Shown: positions 1-9,625, counted from the first letter of the stretch. The stretch: 64,000 nt of DNA from Acinetobacter gandensis (GCF_001678755.1 NZ_LZDS01000004.1:47853-111852), one strand, 5' to 3'. A program made the numbers and translations. Notes: a model not told the origin generated them from the letters alone.

Positions 1-129
1 CAAATCGATAGGTTGATTTTGCTAATGGGTTCACATTTTTTCTACCTTAGTTTGTTCTCAATACATGTGTTTTGACCTGTTACCAACATGATGTCAGTGC
101 AGGAAAACACCCATATTGAGAGACGAACT
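1..129. other. upstream region of the first operon
   Basis: No gene is recognisable here. It must hold the promoter and leader of the diiron/SDR/monooxygenase operon. An in-frame ATG at 88 exists, but the GAGAG motif at about 119-123 fits the ATG at 130 better, so 88-129 is treated as untranslated. Confidence 0.5.
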
Positions 130-1086
130 ATGAGCGCTTTTCAACCGATTAAAAAAACATTAGCTCGCGTATTTTCATCGCCTGTATTTGATGCGACGAA
201 ACAGTCTGCTGTTGTTCCGATTCGCCATATGAAATTTGATTTTGAAGCGGATAAAATTGACCCTAAATTTTATATGAATGCGGAATTGGCTAGTGCCTAT
301 TTTGGCTCTTTGTCTATTTTCTTAACACGCGGTGAAGATTTAGTGATTGATACGGCGCGCTACCACCGTGATTTCATTGATGATCCTATACTTAAGCAAC
401 GTGTAACATCATTGATTGGTCAGGAAGCCATTCACTCACGTATGCATGAAGAATTAAATGAAGCATATAAGTTACAAGGTTTGCCAGTATCAATCTTTAG
501 AAAACTTGAACACTACGTATTTGAGTATGGATTTGAGCGTTTACCCCAACCAATGAAATTGTCTTTAATGGCAGCAATTGAGCATTTTACGGCAGTCCTT
601 GCTGAATACATGATGAATCATGAAGAAGTGTTTTTTAGCTCACAAGATGAAAAGCAGCGTGCGATTTGGATGTGGCACATGCTAGAAGAATCTGAACATA
701 AAGATATTGCTTATGATGTCTTCCAAAAACTATCAAATAATTATGCTTTACGTGTCGCTGGTTTTTTTCCGGCCTTAATTACTATCTTATTATTAATTTC
801 ATTTGCTTCATTCTTTGCACCGTTTTATCGCAAACCTTCGAACTTAATAAGTTTGGATTATTGGAAAGATTTGCCACGTAGCGTTGGACTGATTTTTGGG
901 CTTAAAGATGGTGTATATGGCAGTAGCATCAAACACATATTTGATTATCTGCGTCCAAGTTTCCATCCAAATGATTATGACACTTCAGCCTTTCTTGAAT
1001 ACTACAAAAAACGGCTATTAAATCCAGTGGATGGGGTGTTGACGCCATATTTTGTTAAAGAATTTACCCCTGCATTAAAAGTATAA
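130..1086 (+). CDS. ferritin-like diiron protein, 'metal-dependent hydrolase' family (PF10118-like)
   Basis: The 318-residue protein resembles the family annotated as predicted metal-dependent hydrolase. It shows a four-helix metal-ligand pattern: E69, an ExxH pair at E99/H102, E151, and a second ExxH at E187/H190. This is the arrangement of ferritin-like diiron carboxylate proteins, which suggests oxygen or redox chemistry as much as hydrolysis. A hydrophobic hairpin near residues 212-236 suggests membrane association. The start at 130 is preferred over 88 because a GAGAG ribosome-binding site lies a few bases upstream. The SDR gene follows after 14 bp and then an overlapping flavin monooxygenase, so the three are probably co-transcribed. 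The substrate is unknown; the diiron reading is inferred from the motif spacing. Confidence 0.75.
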   Translation: MSAFQPIKKTLARVFSSPVFDATKQSAVVPIRHMKFDFEADKIDPKFYMNAELASAYFGSLSIFLTRGEDLVIDTARYHRDFIDDPILKQRVTSLIGQEAIHSRMHEELNEAYKLQGLPVSIFRKLEHYVFEYGFERLPQPMKLSLMAAIEHFTAVLAEYMMNHEEVFFSSQDEKQRAIWMWHMLEESEHKDIAYDVFQKLSNNYALRVAGFFPALITILLLISFASFFAPFYRKPSNLISLDYWKDLPRSVGLIFGLKDGVYGSSIKHIFDYLRPSFHPNDYDTSAFLEYYKKRLLNPVDGVLTPYFVKEFTPALKV

Positions 1087-1100
1087 GAAAGGATAAAACC

Positions 1101-1967
1101 ATGGGTCTATTTGGAAAAAAGAACAAGCCAAGCGAAAATGCCTATGCAGTGGTCACTGGTGCAGGTAGTGGTATTGGGCGAAGCTTTGCTTTGGAGTTGG
1201 CACGTCGGGGCGGGACAGTGGTCTGTGCCGATATTCATTTAGAGGCAGCGCAAGAAACAGTTGATCAAATTCAGTCTACAACCTCATCAAATGCTTATGC
1301 GGTGCAGTGTGATGTGGGTAAGGCTGAACAAGTGCAAGCACTGGCAGAGCAAGCAGAGCAGTTGATGGGGCACGACGTAACCTTGGTGATCAACAATGCA
1401 GGCGTCGGGCTTGGTGGTAAAGTTGATGAACTCACCCTAGATGATTGGCAATGGTGTATGCATGTCAATCTTTGGGGTGTCGTACATGGCTGTCACTACT
1501 TCGTACCAAAGTTAAAACAAAATAAGCAGGGTGGTGCGATTATTAATGTTGCTTCTGCTGCGGCATATACTGCTGCACCTGAAATGACAGCATATAACGT
1601 GACGAAGTCGAGTGTGCTGGCATTGTCTGAAACTTTATCGGCAGAGCTGCGATCGGCAAATATCCGTGTGAATGTACTGTGCCCAACATTGGTGCCGACC
1701 AATATCATGAAAAATGGTCGCTTACCTAATCGATATTCAGGCCTGGCTGATCAATTGCTGATGAATCATGCATTTACGACTAGCCATGATGTAGTCAATT
1801 TGACCTTGAATAATTTAGATGCAGGGAAGTTGTATACCATTCCACAACCTGATGCCAAATTATTTTGGTGGTTAAAACGTTTATCCCCGCAAACCTATAC
1901 CCGTTTATTGGGGGTGGGTTATCCCATATTTAACAACTATATTAAAAAGTCGGGAGCAAAAGCATGA
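1101..1967 (+). CDS. short-chain dehydrogenase/reductase (SDR)
   Basis: A 288-residue classical SDR. It has the N-terminal cofactor motif (G-A-G-S-G-I-G, about residues 20-26), the NNAG motif, a catalytic Ser near 152 and the Tyr-x3-Lys pair (about Y165 and K169). It would interconvert an alcohol and a ketone or aldehyde with NAD(P)H. Its stop overlaps the start of the downstream flavin monooxygenase (ATGA), which implies translational coupling. In an operon with a Baeyer-Villiger-type monooxygenase, an SDR could supply or process the carbonyl substrate, but the actual substrate cannot be read from the sequence. A short Lys-rich stretch precedes the Rossmann fold. Confidence 0.88.
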   Translation: MGLFGKKNKPSENAYAVVTGAGSGIGRSFALELARRGGTVVCADIHLEAAQETVDQIQSTTSSNAYAVQCDVGKAEQVQALAEQAEQLMGHDVTLVINNAGVGLGGKVDELTLDDWQWCMHVNLWGVVHGCHYFVPKLKQNKQGGAIINVASAAAYTAAPEMTAYNVTKSSVLALSETLSAELRSANIRVNVLCPTLVPTNIMKNGRLPNRYSGLADQLLMNHAFTTSHDVVNLTLNNLDAGKLYTIPQPDAKLFWWLKRLSPQTYTRLLGVGYPIFNNYIKKSGAKA

Positions 1968-3580
1968 ACATGCCGACACAATTACATGACGATGATGTAA
2001 AAGCATTAGATCAAGAGAAAACTCAAACTAAAAAGCCTACAACGCATACTAATGCACGTCGTTCTGCATCGTCTTCTGCCAAAGCTAAAAAAGCCGCACA
2101 AGACCGATCAGACTCAGAACCAAGCCTAAAAAATCAAGTGCGTGTCTACGATACCATTGTGATTGGTGCTGGGATATCAGGTTTAGCTGCCGCTCATCAA
2201 ATGAATGAACGAGGTTATACCGATTATGTGGTTTTGGAAAAAGCCAATCGCGTGGGGGGGACATGGCGCGACAATACCTATCCTGGCTGTGGATGTGATG
2301 TGCCTTCAGCGTTGTATTCGTTTTCATTTGCGCCGAGTCATAAATGGAGTCATTTATTTGCCAAGCAACCTGAGATTCTGACCTATTTGGAAGATGTTGC
2401 AGAGCAGCATGCGCTTTATCGCAACATTCAGTTCAACTGTGAGCTAATTTCAGCGGAATGGAATGAGCAATTAAAGCAATGGCAATTGGAGACGAGCAAA
2501 GGTCAGTATGCGGCAAGAACAGTGATCTTTTCCACTGGGCCGATTACTGAACCACAAATACCTAAAATTAAAGGTATTGAAAGCTTTAAAGGGGAAATGT
2601 TCCATTCTGCGCGTTGGAATCATGATTATGATTTAACCGGTAAGCGTATAGCTGTGATTGGTACTGGAGCATCAGCCATACAATTTGTGCCGCAAGTACA
2701 ACCTTTGGCCAAGGAGTTAATCGTTTTTCAACGGACTGCGCCATGGGTATTACCTAAGGCTGATTTCCCACTGAATGATCGTGCAAAAGGTGTGCTGACA
2801 CGTTTCCCTGCCATTCAGCAAACATGGCGTAAAAGTGTATCGGGTATCCTAAATGGGATTAACCTAGGCCTACGTAATCCTTCTTTGCTTGAACCAGTAA
2901 ATTATTTAGGCAAGCAATTGCTGAAAAGCCAAATTCAGGACGATGAATTGCGAGAGAAAGTTACACCAAACTTTTCTATCGGCTGTAAGCGCTTACTCTT
3001 TGCTAATAATTACTATCCTGCATTGCAACAAGCAAATGTTGAACTTGTGCCACATGGCCTGGTAGAAATAGAAGGAAATACAGTAATTGCAGCCAATGGT
3101 GAGCGGCACGACGTTGATGTGATTATTTGGGGTACAGGCTTTGAGGTGTCGCATCCACCGATTGGAAATCGTGTACGGAATGCACAAGGTCAATTATTGT
3201 CAGAACTGTGGAAAGATAGCTCGCCTGAGGCCTTTTTAGGCACAAGTATTGCGCAAGTGCCAAATGCTTTCTTGGTGCTTGGGCCAAATATTTTGGTTTA
3301 TGATTCCTTTATTGGAATTGCAGAAGCACAAGTTGGTTATATCGTTGATGCTTTGGTACGGATGAAGCAGCAGCGTATTGAAATTAAGCCTAATGTTCTG
3401 GCTTATCATAATGCCAAAGTGCAAACGCATTTGCAGACGACAGTGTTCAATCGAGGTGGTTGTAAGAGTTACTATTTGGATGCCAATGGGCGTAATTTTG
3501 CTGCTTGGCCATGGTCGCTTAATCAGTTGAAACAGCGTTTAAAACATGCAGATTTGAGTCATTATGATACGGTTGCTTAG
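1964..3580 (+). CDS. flavin-containing (Baeyer-Villiger-type) monooxygenase
   Basis: A 538-residue class B flavoprotein monooxygenase. It has an FAD Rossmann motif (G-A-G-I-S-G, about residues 67-72), the fingerprint FxGxxxHxxxW (about 208-218) and an NADPH-binding G-T-G-A-S-A motif (about 233-238). These enzymes insert one oxygen atom from O2 into ketones or oxidise heteroatoms using NADPH. About 55 residues rich in Lys, Ala, Ser and Asp precede the catalytic core; they look disordered and are unusual for the family. The ATG overlaps the SDR stop codon. An intrinsic terminator follows at about 3619. The substrate is unknown. Confidence 0.85.
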   Translation: MNMPTQLHDDDVKALDQEKTQTKKPTTHTNARRSASSSAKAKKAAQDRSDSEPSLKNQVRVYDTIVIGAGISGLAAAHQMNERGYTDYVVLEKANRVGGTWRDNTYPGCGCDVPSALYSFSFAPSHKWSHLFAKQPEILTYLEDVAEQHALYRNIQFNCELISAEWNEQLKQWQLETSKGQYAARTVIFSTGPITEPQIPKIKGIESFKGEMFHSARWNHDYDLTGKRIAVIGTGASAIQFVPQVQPLAKELIVFQRTAPWVLPKADFPLNDRAKGVLTRFPAIQQTWRKSVSGILNGINLGLRNPSLLEPVNYLGKQLLKSQIQDDELREKVTPNFSIGCKRLLFANNYYPALQQANVELVPHGLVEIEGNTVIAANGERHDVDVIIWGTGFEVSHPPIGNRVRNAQGQLLSELWKDSSPEAFLGTSIAQVPNAFLVLGPNILVYDSFIGIAEAQVGYIVDALVRMKQQRIEIKPNVLAYHNAKVQTHLQTTVFNRGGCKSYYLDANGRNFAAWPWSLNQLKQRLKHADLSHYDTVA

Positions 3581-3618
3581 ATTAGCATGAGTTGAGTATT
3601 TTTTATTTATATGGAACG

Positions 3619-3651
3619 AGACCTAATTTCTTAGAGAAATTGGGTCTTTTT
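3619..3651 (+). terminator. intrinsic terminator after the monooxygenase operon
   Basis: The arms AGACCTAATTTCT and AGAAATTGGGTCT form a stem followed by a T run. It ends the 130-3580 operon. Confidence 0.75.
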
Positions 3652-3824
3652 AAATATATTTGGCTGACTCAACTTTTATGATTGCTTGGTGCTGTATAGA
3701 TAAGCTGCACTTGTTGTGATTGACGATACTTTATAACTTGTGCTTCATTATTAAATCAAATGATGAGTATCTTATTTAGCCGGTATTGAGTGTTTATTTT
3801 GAGGCAATAGAATTTCATGGCAAT

Positions 3825-3856
3825 AAAAAAACCACCCCAAAGGGTGGTTTTTTTCA
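3825..3856 (-). terminator. intrinsic terminator of gltA
   Basis: The stem ACCACCC/GGGTGGT is flanked by A and T runs, so it works in either direction. It lies 22 bp after the gltA stop. Confidence 0.85.
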
Positions 3857-3877
3857 AAATCGGATAATTCTTTCGAA

Positions 3878-5155
3878 TTAACGACCTTGGATATCGCGTT
3901 GAGTTTCGCCAGTGTAAAGCTGACGAGGACGACCGATTTTGTATGCAGCGCTGTGCATTTCTAACCAGTGGCTGATCCAACCAACTGTACGTGCAAGAGC
4001 GAAGATTACTGTAAACATTTCAGTCGGGATACCAATCGCTTTAAGAATGATACCTGAGTAGAAGTCTACGTTAGGGTAAAGGTTACGTTTGATGAAGTAT
4101 TCATCAGAAAGCGCAATGCGTTCAAGTTCCATAGCTAAAGCTAATTGTGGATCGTTGATACCAAGTGCAGTTAACACTTCGTCGCAAGTCTCTTTCATTA
4201 CTTTCGCACGTGGATCGAAGTTTTTGTAAACTCGGTGACCGAAGCCCATAAGTTTAACTTCTTTAGTTTTCACTTTTTCCATGAACGGAGCAACGTTTTC
4301 TACAGTGCCGATTTCATCAAGCATCTTAAGAACAGCTTCGTTTGCACCACCGTGAGCAGGACCCCATAGAGCCGCAATACCAGCAGCGATACATGCATAC
4401 GGGTTAGCACCAGTAGAACCAGCTAGACGTACTGTAGAAGTAGACGCGTTTTGTTCGTGGTCAGCATGAAGCGTGAAAATACGGTCCATTGCTTTCGCAA
4501 GAATTGGGTCAACTTTGTAGTCACGGTCTGCAGGAGTAGCAAACATCATGTACAGGAAGTTTTCTGCGTAAGTCAAATCGTTACGTGGGTAAACGAATGG
4601 TTGACCAACTGTGTATTTGTAAGTCCAAGCAGCCAGTGTAGGTACTTTAGCGATCAAACGAATCGCAGTGATTTCACGATGGTCGATGTTTTCGATGTCA
4701 AGGCTGTTGTGATAGAACGCAGAAAGCGCACCAACAACACCACACATGATCGCCATAGGATGCGCGTCACGACGGAAACCATTGAAGAAGCGGCTAACTT
4801 GGTCGTGAACCATAGTGTGGTTACGAACTTTAGCGTCAAATTCAACTTTCTGTTCAGCAGTTGGAAGCTCGCCATTTAGAAGAAGGTAGCAAGTTTCTAA
4901 ATAGTCTGCTTTAGTAGCAAGCTGGTCAATTGGGTAGCCACGGTGTAATAGAACACCTTTACCGCCGTCAATGAATGTGATTTTAGATTCACAAGCAGCC
5001 GTAGAGACAAAACCAGGATCAAAAGTAAAGTGGCCTGCAGCCAATACATCTTTAACATCAATTACATCTGGGCCCAGAGTGCCACTGTAAATTGGTAAGT
5101 CAATTTCTTTGCCATCAAGCTGTAAAACGGCTTTTTTGCCAGTTGCTTCAGACAT
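3878..5155 (-). CDS. gltA: citrate synthase (type II, hexameric)
   Basis: A 425-residue citrate synthase condensing acetyl-CoA and oxaloacetate to citrate, the entry step of the TCA cycle. The catalytic motifs are visible: [15 protein letters not shown] and V-D-F-Y-S-G carrying the active-site Asp. The length and the N-terminal extension match Gram-negative NADH-sensitive type II enzymes. It is transcribed away from sdhCDAB across about 1 kb of non-coding DNA. A consensus-like sigma-70 promoter lies about 95 bp upstream of the start, and a strong terminator follows. Confidence 0.98.
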   Translation of the reverse strand: MSEATGKKAVLQLDGKEIDLPIYSGTLGPDVIDVKDVLAAGHFTFDPGFVSTAACESKITFIDGGKGVLLHRGYPIDQLATKADYLETCYLLLNGELPTAEQKVEFDAKVRNHTMVHDQVSRFFNGFRRDAHPMAIMCGVVGALSAFYHNSLDIENIDHREITAIRLIAKVPTLAAWTYKYTVGQPFVYPRNDLTYAENFLYMMFATPADRDYKVDPILAKAMDRIFTLHADHEQNASTSTVRLAGSTGANPYACIAAGIAALWGPAHGGANEAVLKMLDEIGTVENVAPFMEKVKTKEVKLMGFGHRVYKNFDPRAKVMKETCDEVLTALGINDPQLALAMELERIALSDEYFIKRNLYPNVDFYSGIILKAIGIPTEMFTVIFALARTVGWISHWLEMHSAAYKIGRPRQLYTGETQRDIQGR

Positions 5156-5246
5156 TCAATAGATCTCCTGTCCTGGTGAATGTATATCTGACTCTGAGTG
5201 CTAATCTTTTAATGCTCGAATCAGACGGATCAAAAATTTGCTATAA

Positions 5247-5274
5247 GATTAGTGAGTACTGAAATTTTGTCAAT
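5247..5274 (-). promoter_or_regulatory. candidate sigma-70 promoter of gltA
   Basis: On the minus strand there is a perfect -35 TTGACA (5269-5274) and a -10 TAATCT (5247-5252) separated by 16 bp. The leader to the gltA ATG would be about 80-85 nt. Confidence 0.6.
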
Positions 5275-6154
5275 TATACTTATGGATAAAAGTGACGCCT
5301 TAATAGAGGCTTAGTCAGAAATTATACATTTAAAAAAATGAGTAAAATCACAGCACGGACGCAGTATAATAAGTCAAATTGCAGGGGAGGTGCAGAATAA
5401 AAAAAGCCTGTTGGATTAATTGTAAGCAATTTTTAATTCCTAAAAACTCTGACACTTTTAGATTTATCAAGAGTCACATTTAGCTAAATTATTATAATTT
5501 TCGTAACTTACACGCATTCCTTAAAATAAATCGGTCTTTTCTTACTCATAATTAAAACGACTAACTGAGCCTTTAAAAAAAGTTCGTTTGGTTAAAAAAT
5601 AGCTAATTAAATAGCGAAAAATGATTAAAAAAGGTACTAATTGACGCTATAAATACGTATTGATGATGGATTAATGATCGGTTTTGGTGTGTTGTTGAAT
5701 TTTATGCACAGACTAAGTGCTTATTTCATTTAATGATCTTTCTATTTAATCATTAATATAAATACCAAACATTTATTTGAATGATTAAGTCTTGGAGAAT
5801 GGCGAAGATGTTTTTAAAATGTAGTGGGAAAATAAAGGTTTAGATTTGTTCATCTTTAGTCTAAATAAATTTTTCTGCTTATAAACACAAAAACGATTAA
5901 TAAAATATCTATTTAACTTTTTAAAACCAATGACATAGTTGAAATTTGTTAGATCTACAGCTTCTATGTTGGCAGTAATGTTATTGTTAATGATTCTTAT
6001 TTAAGGGTTTTTTGTTCAAATCATATATTGTCATCGTTTGTATTTTAATAGTTCACGTTTTATAATTCCCTGTCGTTTATAAGATCAGACAGCTGCAGAG
6101 TTTATTATATTGTGTCGTCTGACTATGCCAGCTTTCCTACGAATTAATTCCAAC

Positions 6155-6174
6155 AAACTCCGGATGGAGTTTTT
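6155..6174 (+). promoter_or_regulatory. terminator-like hairpin in the sdhC leader
   Basis: AAACTCC and GGAGTTT form a 7-bp stem with a 4-nt loop (GGAT), followed by a short T run, ending seven bases before the sdhC ribosome-binding site. It could attenuate sdh expression or simply shape the leader. Confidence 0.4.
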
Positions 6175-6192
6175 ACTTACAGGATGCCCGCT

Positions 6193-6582
6193 GTGAAAAG
6201 CAACAGACCTGTCAATTTGTCCATGGGTCAAGTTTTAGAAGTAAACTTAAAATCCCCTGTGGCTATTGCATCAATATTACACCGTCTATCTGGTGTTATC
6301 GTATTTTTACTTGTACCAGTCCTTTTATGGATTCTAGACAAATCACTTTCTTCACCTGAAGGTTTTGCGCAAGTTCAAGAAATCTTCAGTGGTTTCATTG
6401 TGCGTTTTGTTGTATGGGTATTTGTAGCCGGCTTACTGTATCACCTCATTGGTGGTATTAAGCATCTACTTGCAGATCTTGGTATTGCCGAAGAACTTCA
6501 AAGTGGTCGTATCGCAGCTACTATTTCATTGATCTTGTCTGCAATTAGTATTATTGCAGCGTTTGTATGGATTGTTCTCTAA
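6193..6582 (+). CDS. sdhC: succinate dehydrogenase cytochrome b556 subunit
   Basis: A small integral membrane protein with three hydrophobic segments, one of two membrane anchors of complex II, binding heme b and ubiquinone. The motif S-I-L-H-R-L-S-G near the N-terminus is typical of SdhC, and the later H-L-I-G-G-I-K-H segment contains the likely heme-ligand His. I chose the GTG at 6193 because AGGA at 6181-6184 is 8 bases upstream; the ATG at 6184 overlaps that site and would add only three residues. The stop codon overlaps the sdhD start (TAATG). First gene of sdhCDAB. Confidence 0.92.
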   Translation: MKSNRPVNLSMGQVLEVNLKSPVAIASILHRLSGVIVFLLVPVLLWILDKSLSSPEGFAQVQEIFSGFIVRFVVWVFVAGLLYHLIGGIKHLLADLGIAEELQSGRIAATISLILSAISIIAAFVWIVL

Positions 6583-6947
6583 TGAAAAGTGCTACAGGTT
6601 TAACAGGATCAGGTTCTCGCGATTGGTTTATCCAACGTGTAAGTGCTGTTGTATTGGCTGTTTATACTATTGTTGTACTGGGTTGGATCCTTTGTAATAG
6701 TGGATTTAGCTTCGAACAATGGTATGGCTTTATGATGACAACTCCAATGAAGATTTTATCTTTGTTGTCAGTCTTATCTCTTGTTGCGCATGCTTGGATC
6801 GGTATGTGGCAAGTATTCACAGACTATGTGACTACTCGTCAAATGGGTCCTTCGGCGAACGGCTTGCGTTTGGTGCTTACTTCAGCAGTGATTATTGCTG
6901 TACTTGCATACGCAATCTGGGCGATCCAGATTTTTTGGGCAAATTGA
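6582..6947 (+). CDS. sdhD: succinate dehydrogenase hydrophobic membrane anchor subunit
   Basis: A 121-residue membrane protein with three predicted transmembrane segments, the second anchor of succinate dehydrogenase. The N-terminal R-D-W-F-I-Q-R-V-S-A motif is typical of SdhD. The start is set at the ATG overlapping the sdhC stop (TAATG), which fits translational coupling; the in-frame ATG at 6567 lies inside sdhC and is less likely. It is followed after 12 bp by sdhA. Confidence 0.92.
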   Translation: MKSATGLTGSGSRDWFIQRVSAVVLAVYTIVVLGWILCNSGFSFEQWYGFMMTTPMKILSLLSVLSLVAHAWIGMWQVFTDYVTTRQMGPSANGLRLVLTSAVIIAVLAYAIWAIQIFWAN

Positions 6948-6959
6948 TAGGAAGATATC

Positions 6960-8858
6960 ATGGGCGCTATAACCCCTAAAGAAGATTACACAAATATTCC
7001 GCACCAAACTTTCGATGCAGTCATCGTTGGTGGTGGTGGTTCAGGTATGCGTGCTTCTTACCAACTTGCTCAAGCTGGTTTGAAAGTAGCAGTACTAACT
7101 AAAGTATTCCCTACGCGTTCACACACTGTAGCAGCGCAGGGTGGTATTGGTGCATCTCTTGGTAACATGCAAGAAGATAACTGGCACTACCACTTCTACG
7201 ATACAGTTAAAGGTTCTGACTGGTTAGGTGACCAAGACGCAATCGAGTACATGACTCGCGAAGCGCCACAAGTTGTTTATGAACTTGAACACCTAGGTAT
7301 GCCATTCGACCGTAATGCTGACGGCACAATTTACCAACGTCCATTCGGTGGTCACGCTGCGAACTATGGTGAAAAACCAGTTCCACGTGCTTGTGCTGCT
7401 GCTGACCGTACAGGCCACGCACTTCTTCATACGCTTTATCAAAGCAACGTGAAAATGGGCACTCAATTCTTCGTTGAATGGATCGCGCTTGATCTTATTC
7501 GTAACGAAGCAGGTGATGTGCTTGGTGTAACAGCGATTGACCAGGAAACAGGTAACATTGCAGTATTCCAAGGTAAAGCAACATTGTTTGCTACTGGTGG
7601 TGCTGGTCGTGTTTACCGCGCATCTACAAACGCTTATATCAATACTGGTGATGGTCTTGGTATGGCTGCTCGTGCGGGTATTCCATTACAAGATATGGAA
7701 TTCTGGCAGTTCCACCCTACAGGTGTAGCGGGCGCTGGTGTATTGTTGACTGAAGGTTGTCGTGGTGAAGGTGCAATCCTTCGTAACGATGCTGGTGAGC
7801 CGTTCATGGAACGCTATGCTCCGACACTGAAAGACTTGGCTCCTCGTGACTTCGTTTCACGTTCTATGGACCAAGAAATTAAAGAAGGTCGTGGTTGTGG
7901 TCCTAAGAAAGATTACATCTTGCTTGATATGACGCACTTGGGTGCGGATACGATCATGAAACGTCTACCATCTGTATTTGAGATTGGTCGTAAGTTCGCG
8001 AACGTTGACATCACGAAAGAGCCGATTCCTGTAGTACCTACTATTCATTATCAAATGGGTGGTATTCCTACAAACATTCATGGTCAAGTGGTTCTTCCAG
8101 AAAGCCGTGAAACTGAAGCACTTGTAGCGAATTACAATAAAGAAACTGATGTGTATTCACACAATGGTGGTGAACGTAACTTCACTAAGCCAGTAAAAGG
8201 TTTCTATGCAATTGGTGAATGTTCATGTGTATCTGTACACGGTGCGAACCGTCTTGGTACGAACTCACTTCTTGATTTGGTTGTATTTGGTAAGGCAGCT
8301 GGTGAACACATCATCGATTACGTGACTAAGCATCACGGTGATGAATATGCGCCACTTCCTACAACTGTTCTTGAGAATACGTTTAAACGTATTAAACAAC
8401 TTGATGAATCTACTTCAGGTGAGAATGCTCAAGAAGTTGCTGATGCAATCCGTGATATCGTTCAAGATCACGCTGGTGTATTCCGTACATCTGCACTTCT
8501 TGAAGAAGGTGTGAAGCAGATTCTTGCAATTGAACCGCGTGTACGCAACATTCACTTGAAAGACAAATCTAAAGTATTCAACACTGCACGTATTGAAGCA
8601 CTTGAAGTTGAAAACTTGTATGAAGTTGCAAAAGCAACATTAATCTCTGCGGCTGCTCGTAAAGAGTGTCGTGGTGCGCATACAGTTGTTGATTTCGAAG
8701 AATCTCCAGATCATCCAGCTTACCCTTATGGTCGTCGTGATGATGAGTGGATGAAGCACACATTATGGTTCTCTGTTGATAACCATCTTGAGTACAAGCC
8801 TGTGCGTTACAAACCATTATCGGTTGACGCGATTCCACCTAAACCACGTACATTCTAA
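6960..8858 (+). CDS. sdhA: succinate dehydrogenase flavoprotein subunit
   Basis: A 632-residue catalytic flavoprotein that oxidises succinate to fumarate. It has the dinucleotide motif G-G-G-G-S-G (about 24-29), the covalent FAD-attachment His in R-S-H-T-V-A-A-Q (His55), the H-P-T-G substrate motif and the C-terminal R-R-D-D-E-W segment. It is longer than the E. coli enzyme (588 residues), mainly through an N-terminal extension and internal insertions. AGGA lies 7 bases before the ATG. Third gene of sdhCDAB. Confidence 0.97.
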   Translation: MGAITPKEDYTNIPHQTFDAVIVGGGGSGMRASYQLAQAGLKVAVLTKVFPTRSHTVAAQGGIGASLGNMQEDNWHYHFYDTVKGSDWLGDQDAIEYMTREAPQVVYELEHLGMPFDRNADGTIYQRPFGGHAANYGEKPVPRACAAADRTGHALLHTLYQSNVKMGTQFFVEWIALDLIRNEAGDVLGVTAIDQETGNIAVFQGKATLFATGGAGRVYRASTNAYINTGDGLGMAARAGIPLQDMEFWQFHPTGVAGAGVLLTEGCRGEGAILRNDAGEPFMERYAPTLKDLAPRDFVSRSMDQEIKEGRGCGPKKDYILLDMTHLGADTIMKRLPSVFEIGRKFANVDITKEPIPVVPTIHYQMGGIPTNIHGQVVLPESRETEALVANYNKETDVYSHNGGERNFTKPVKGFYAIGECSCVSVHGANRLGTNSLLDLVVFGKAAGEHIIDYVTKHHGDEYAPLPTTVLENTFKRIKQLDESTSGENAQEVADAIRDIVQDHAGVFRTSALLEEGVKQILAIEPRVRNIHLKDKSKVFNTARIEALEVENLYEVAKATLISAAARKECRGAHTVVDFEESPDHPAYPYGRRDDEWMKHTLWFSVDNHLEYKPVRYKPLSVDAIPPKPRTF

Positions 8859-8872
8859 TTAGGAGAAGTAAG

Positions 8873-9580
8873 ATGAGTAGAGGTACTCGTACATTTAATA
8901 TCTACCGCTACGATCCTGATAAGGATACAGCACCGTACATGCAAACTTTTAAATTGGAGTTGACTGACAAGCACCGTATGTTGCTTGATGCACTTCTAGC
9001 ATTGAAAGTACAAGACGAATCTTTAACGTTCCGTCGTTCATGCCGTGAAGGTATCTGTGGTTCTGATGGCGTAAACATCAACGGTAAAAATGGTTTGGCG
9101 TGTCTTTGGAATCTAAACGATTTGCCAAACGAAATTACAATCCGTCCTTTACCTGGTTTGCCAGTGGTTAAAGACTTAGTTGTGGATATGAACCAGTTCT
9201 ACGATCAGTATGACAAAATTCACCCATTCCTAATTAATAACCAACCTGCACCAGCGAAAGAGCGTTTACAGTCTCCTGAAGACCGTGAACATTTAGATGG
9301 TTTGTATGAATGTATTCTTTGTGCATGTTGTTCAACTTCATGCCCATCATTCTGGTGGAACCCTGATAAATTCTTGGGTCCTTCAGCATTGTTGAATGCA
9401 TACCGTTTTATCATCGACTCTCGTGATACAGCAACTCAAGAGCGTTTGGCTCGTCTTGACGACCCATTCTCGTTGTTCCGTTGTAAAGGTATTATGAACT
9501 GTGTGTCTGTATGTCCTAAGGGTCTTAACCCAACTAAAGCAATCGGTCACATCCGTAATATGCTTTTAGATTTAGGCTAA
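8873..9580 (+). CDS. sdhB: succinate dehydrogenase iron-sulfur subunit
   Basis: A 235-residue electron-transfer subunit passing electrons from SdhA flavin to quinone. The 2Fe-2S motif C-R-E-G-I-C-G-S-D-G...C is in the N-terminal half. The motifs C-I-L-C-A-C-C-S-T-S-C-P and C-x-G-I-M-N-C-V-S-V-C-P for the 3Fe-4S and 4Fe-4S centres are in the C-terminal half. It ends the sdh operon; a strong terminator lies 20 bp downstream. Confidence 0.98.
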   Translation: MSRGTRTFNIYRYDPDKDTAPYMQTFKLELTDKHRMLLDALLALKVQDESLTFRRSCREGICGSDGVNINGKNGLACLWNLNDLPNEITIRPLPGLPVVKDLVVDMNQFYDQYDKIHPFLINNQPAPAKERLQSPEDREHLDGLYECILCACCSTSCPSFWWNPDKFLGPSALLNAYRFIIDSRDTATQERLARLDDPFSLFRCKGIMNCVSVCPKGLNPTKAIGHIRNMLLDLG

Positions 9581-9599
9581 TAGAGTTAGCAGAAAAAAG

Positions 9600-9625
9600 A
9601 GCGCACCTTGGGTGCGCTTTTTTTT
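9600..9625 (+). terminator. intrinsic terminator of sdhCDAB
   Basis: AGCGCACC-TTG-GGTGCGCT followed by eight T residues. It separates sdh from suc transcription. Confidence 0.92.

Larger units (their letters stand above)
5156..6192. other. long AT-rich gltA-sdhC intergenic region
   Basis: About 1 kb without a credible gene on either strand. It contains the gltA promoter at 5247-5274 and must contain the sdh promoter. Near sdhC it has an inverted repeat TCAGAC/GTCTGA (6085-6090 and 6117-6122) and a short terminator-like hairpin (6155-6174). I see nothing else recognisable in the middle. Confidence 0.7.

Noticed and set aside
4451..4879. A 142-codon plus-strand ORF opposite gltA
   Set aside because: Antisense to the conserved citrate synthase core; shadow frame with no ribosome-binding site or recognisable sequence.
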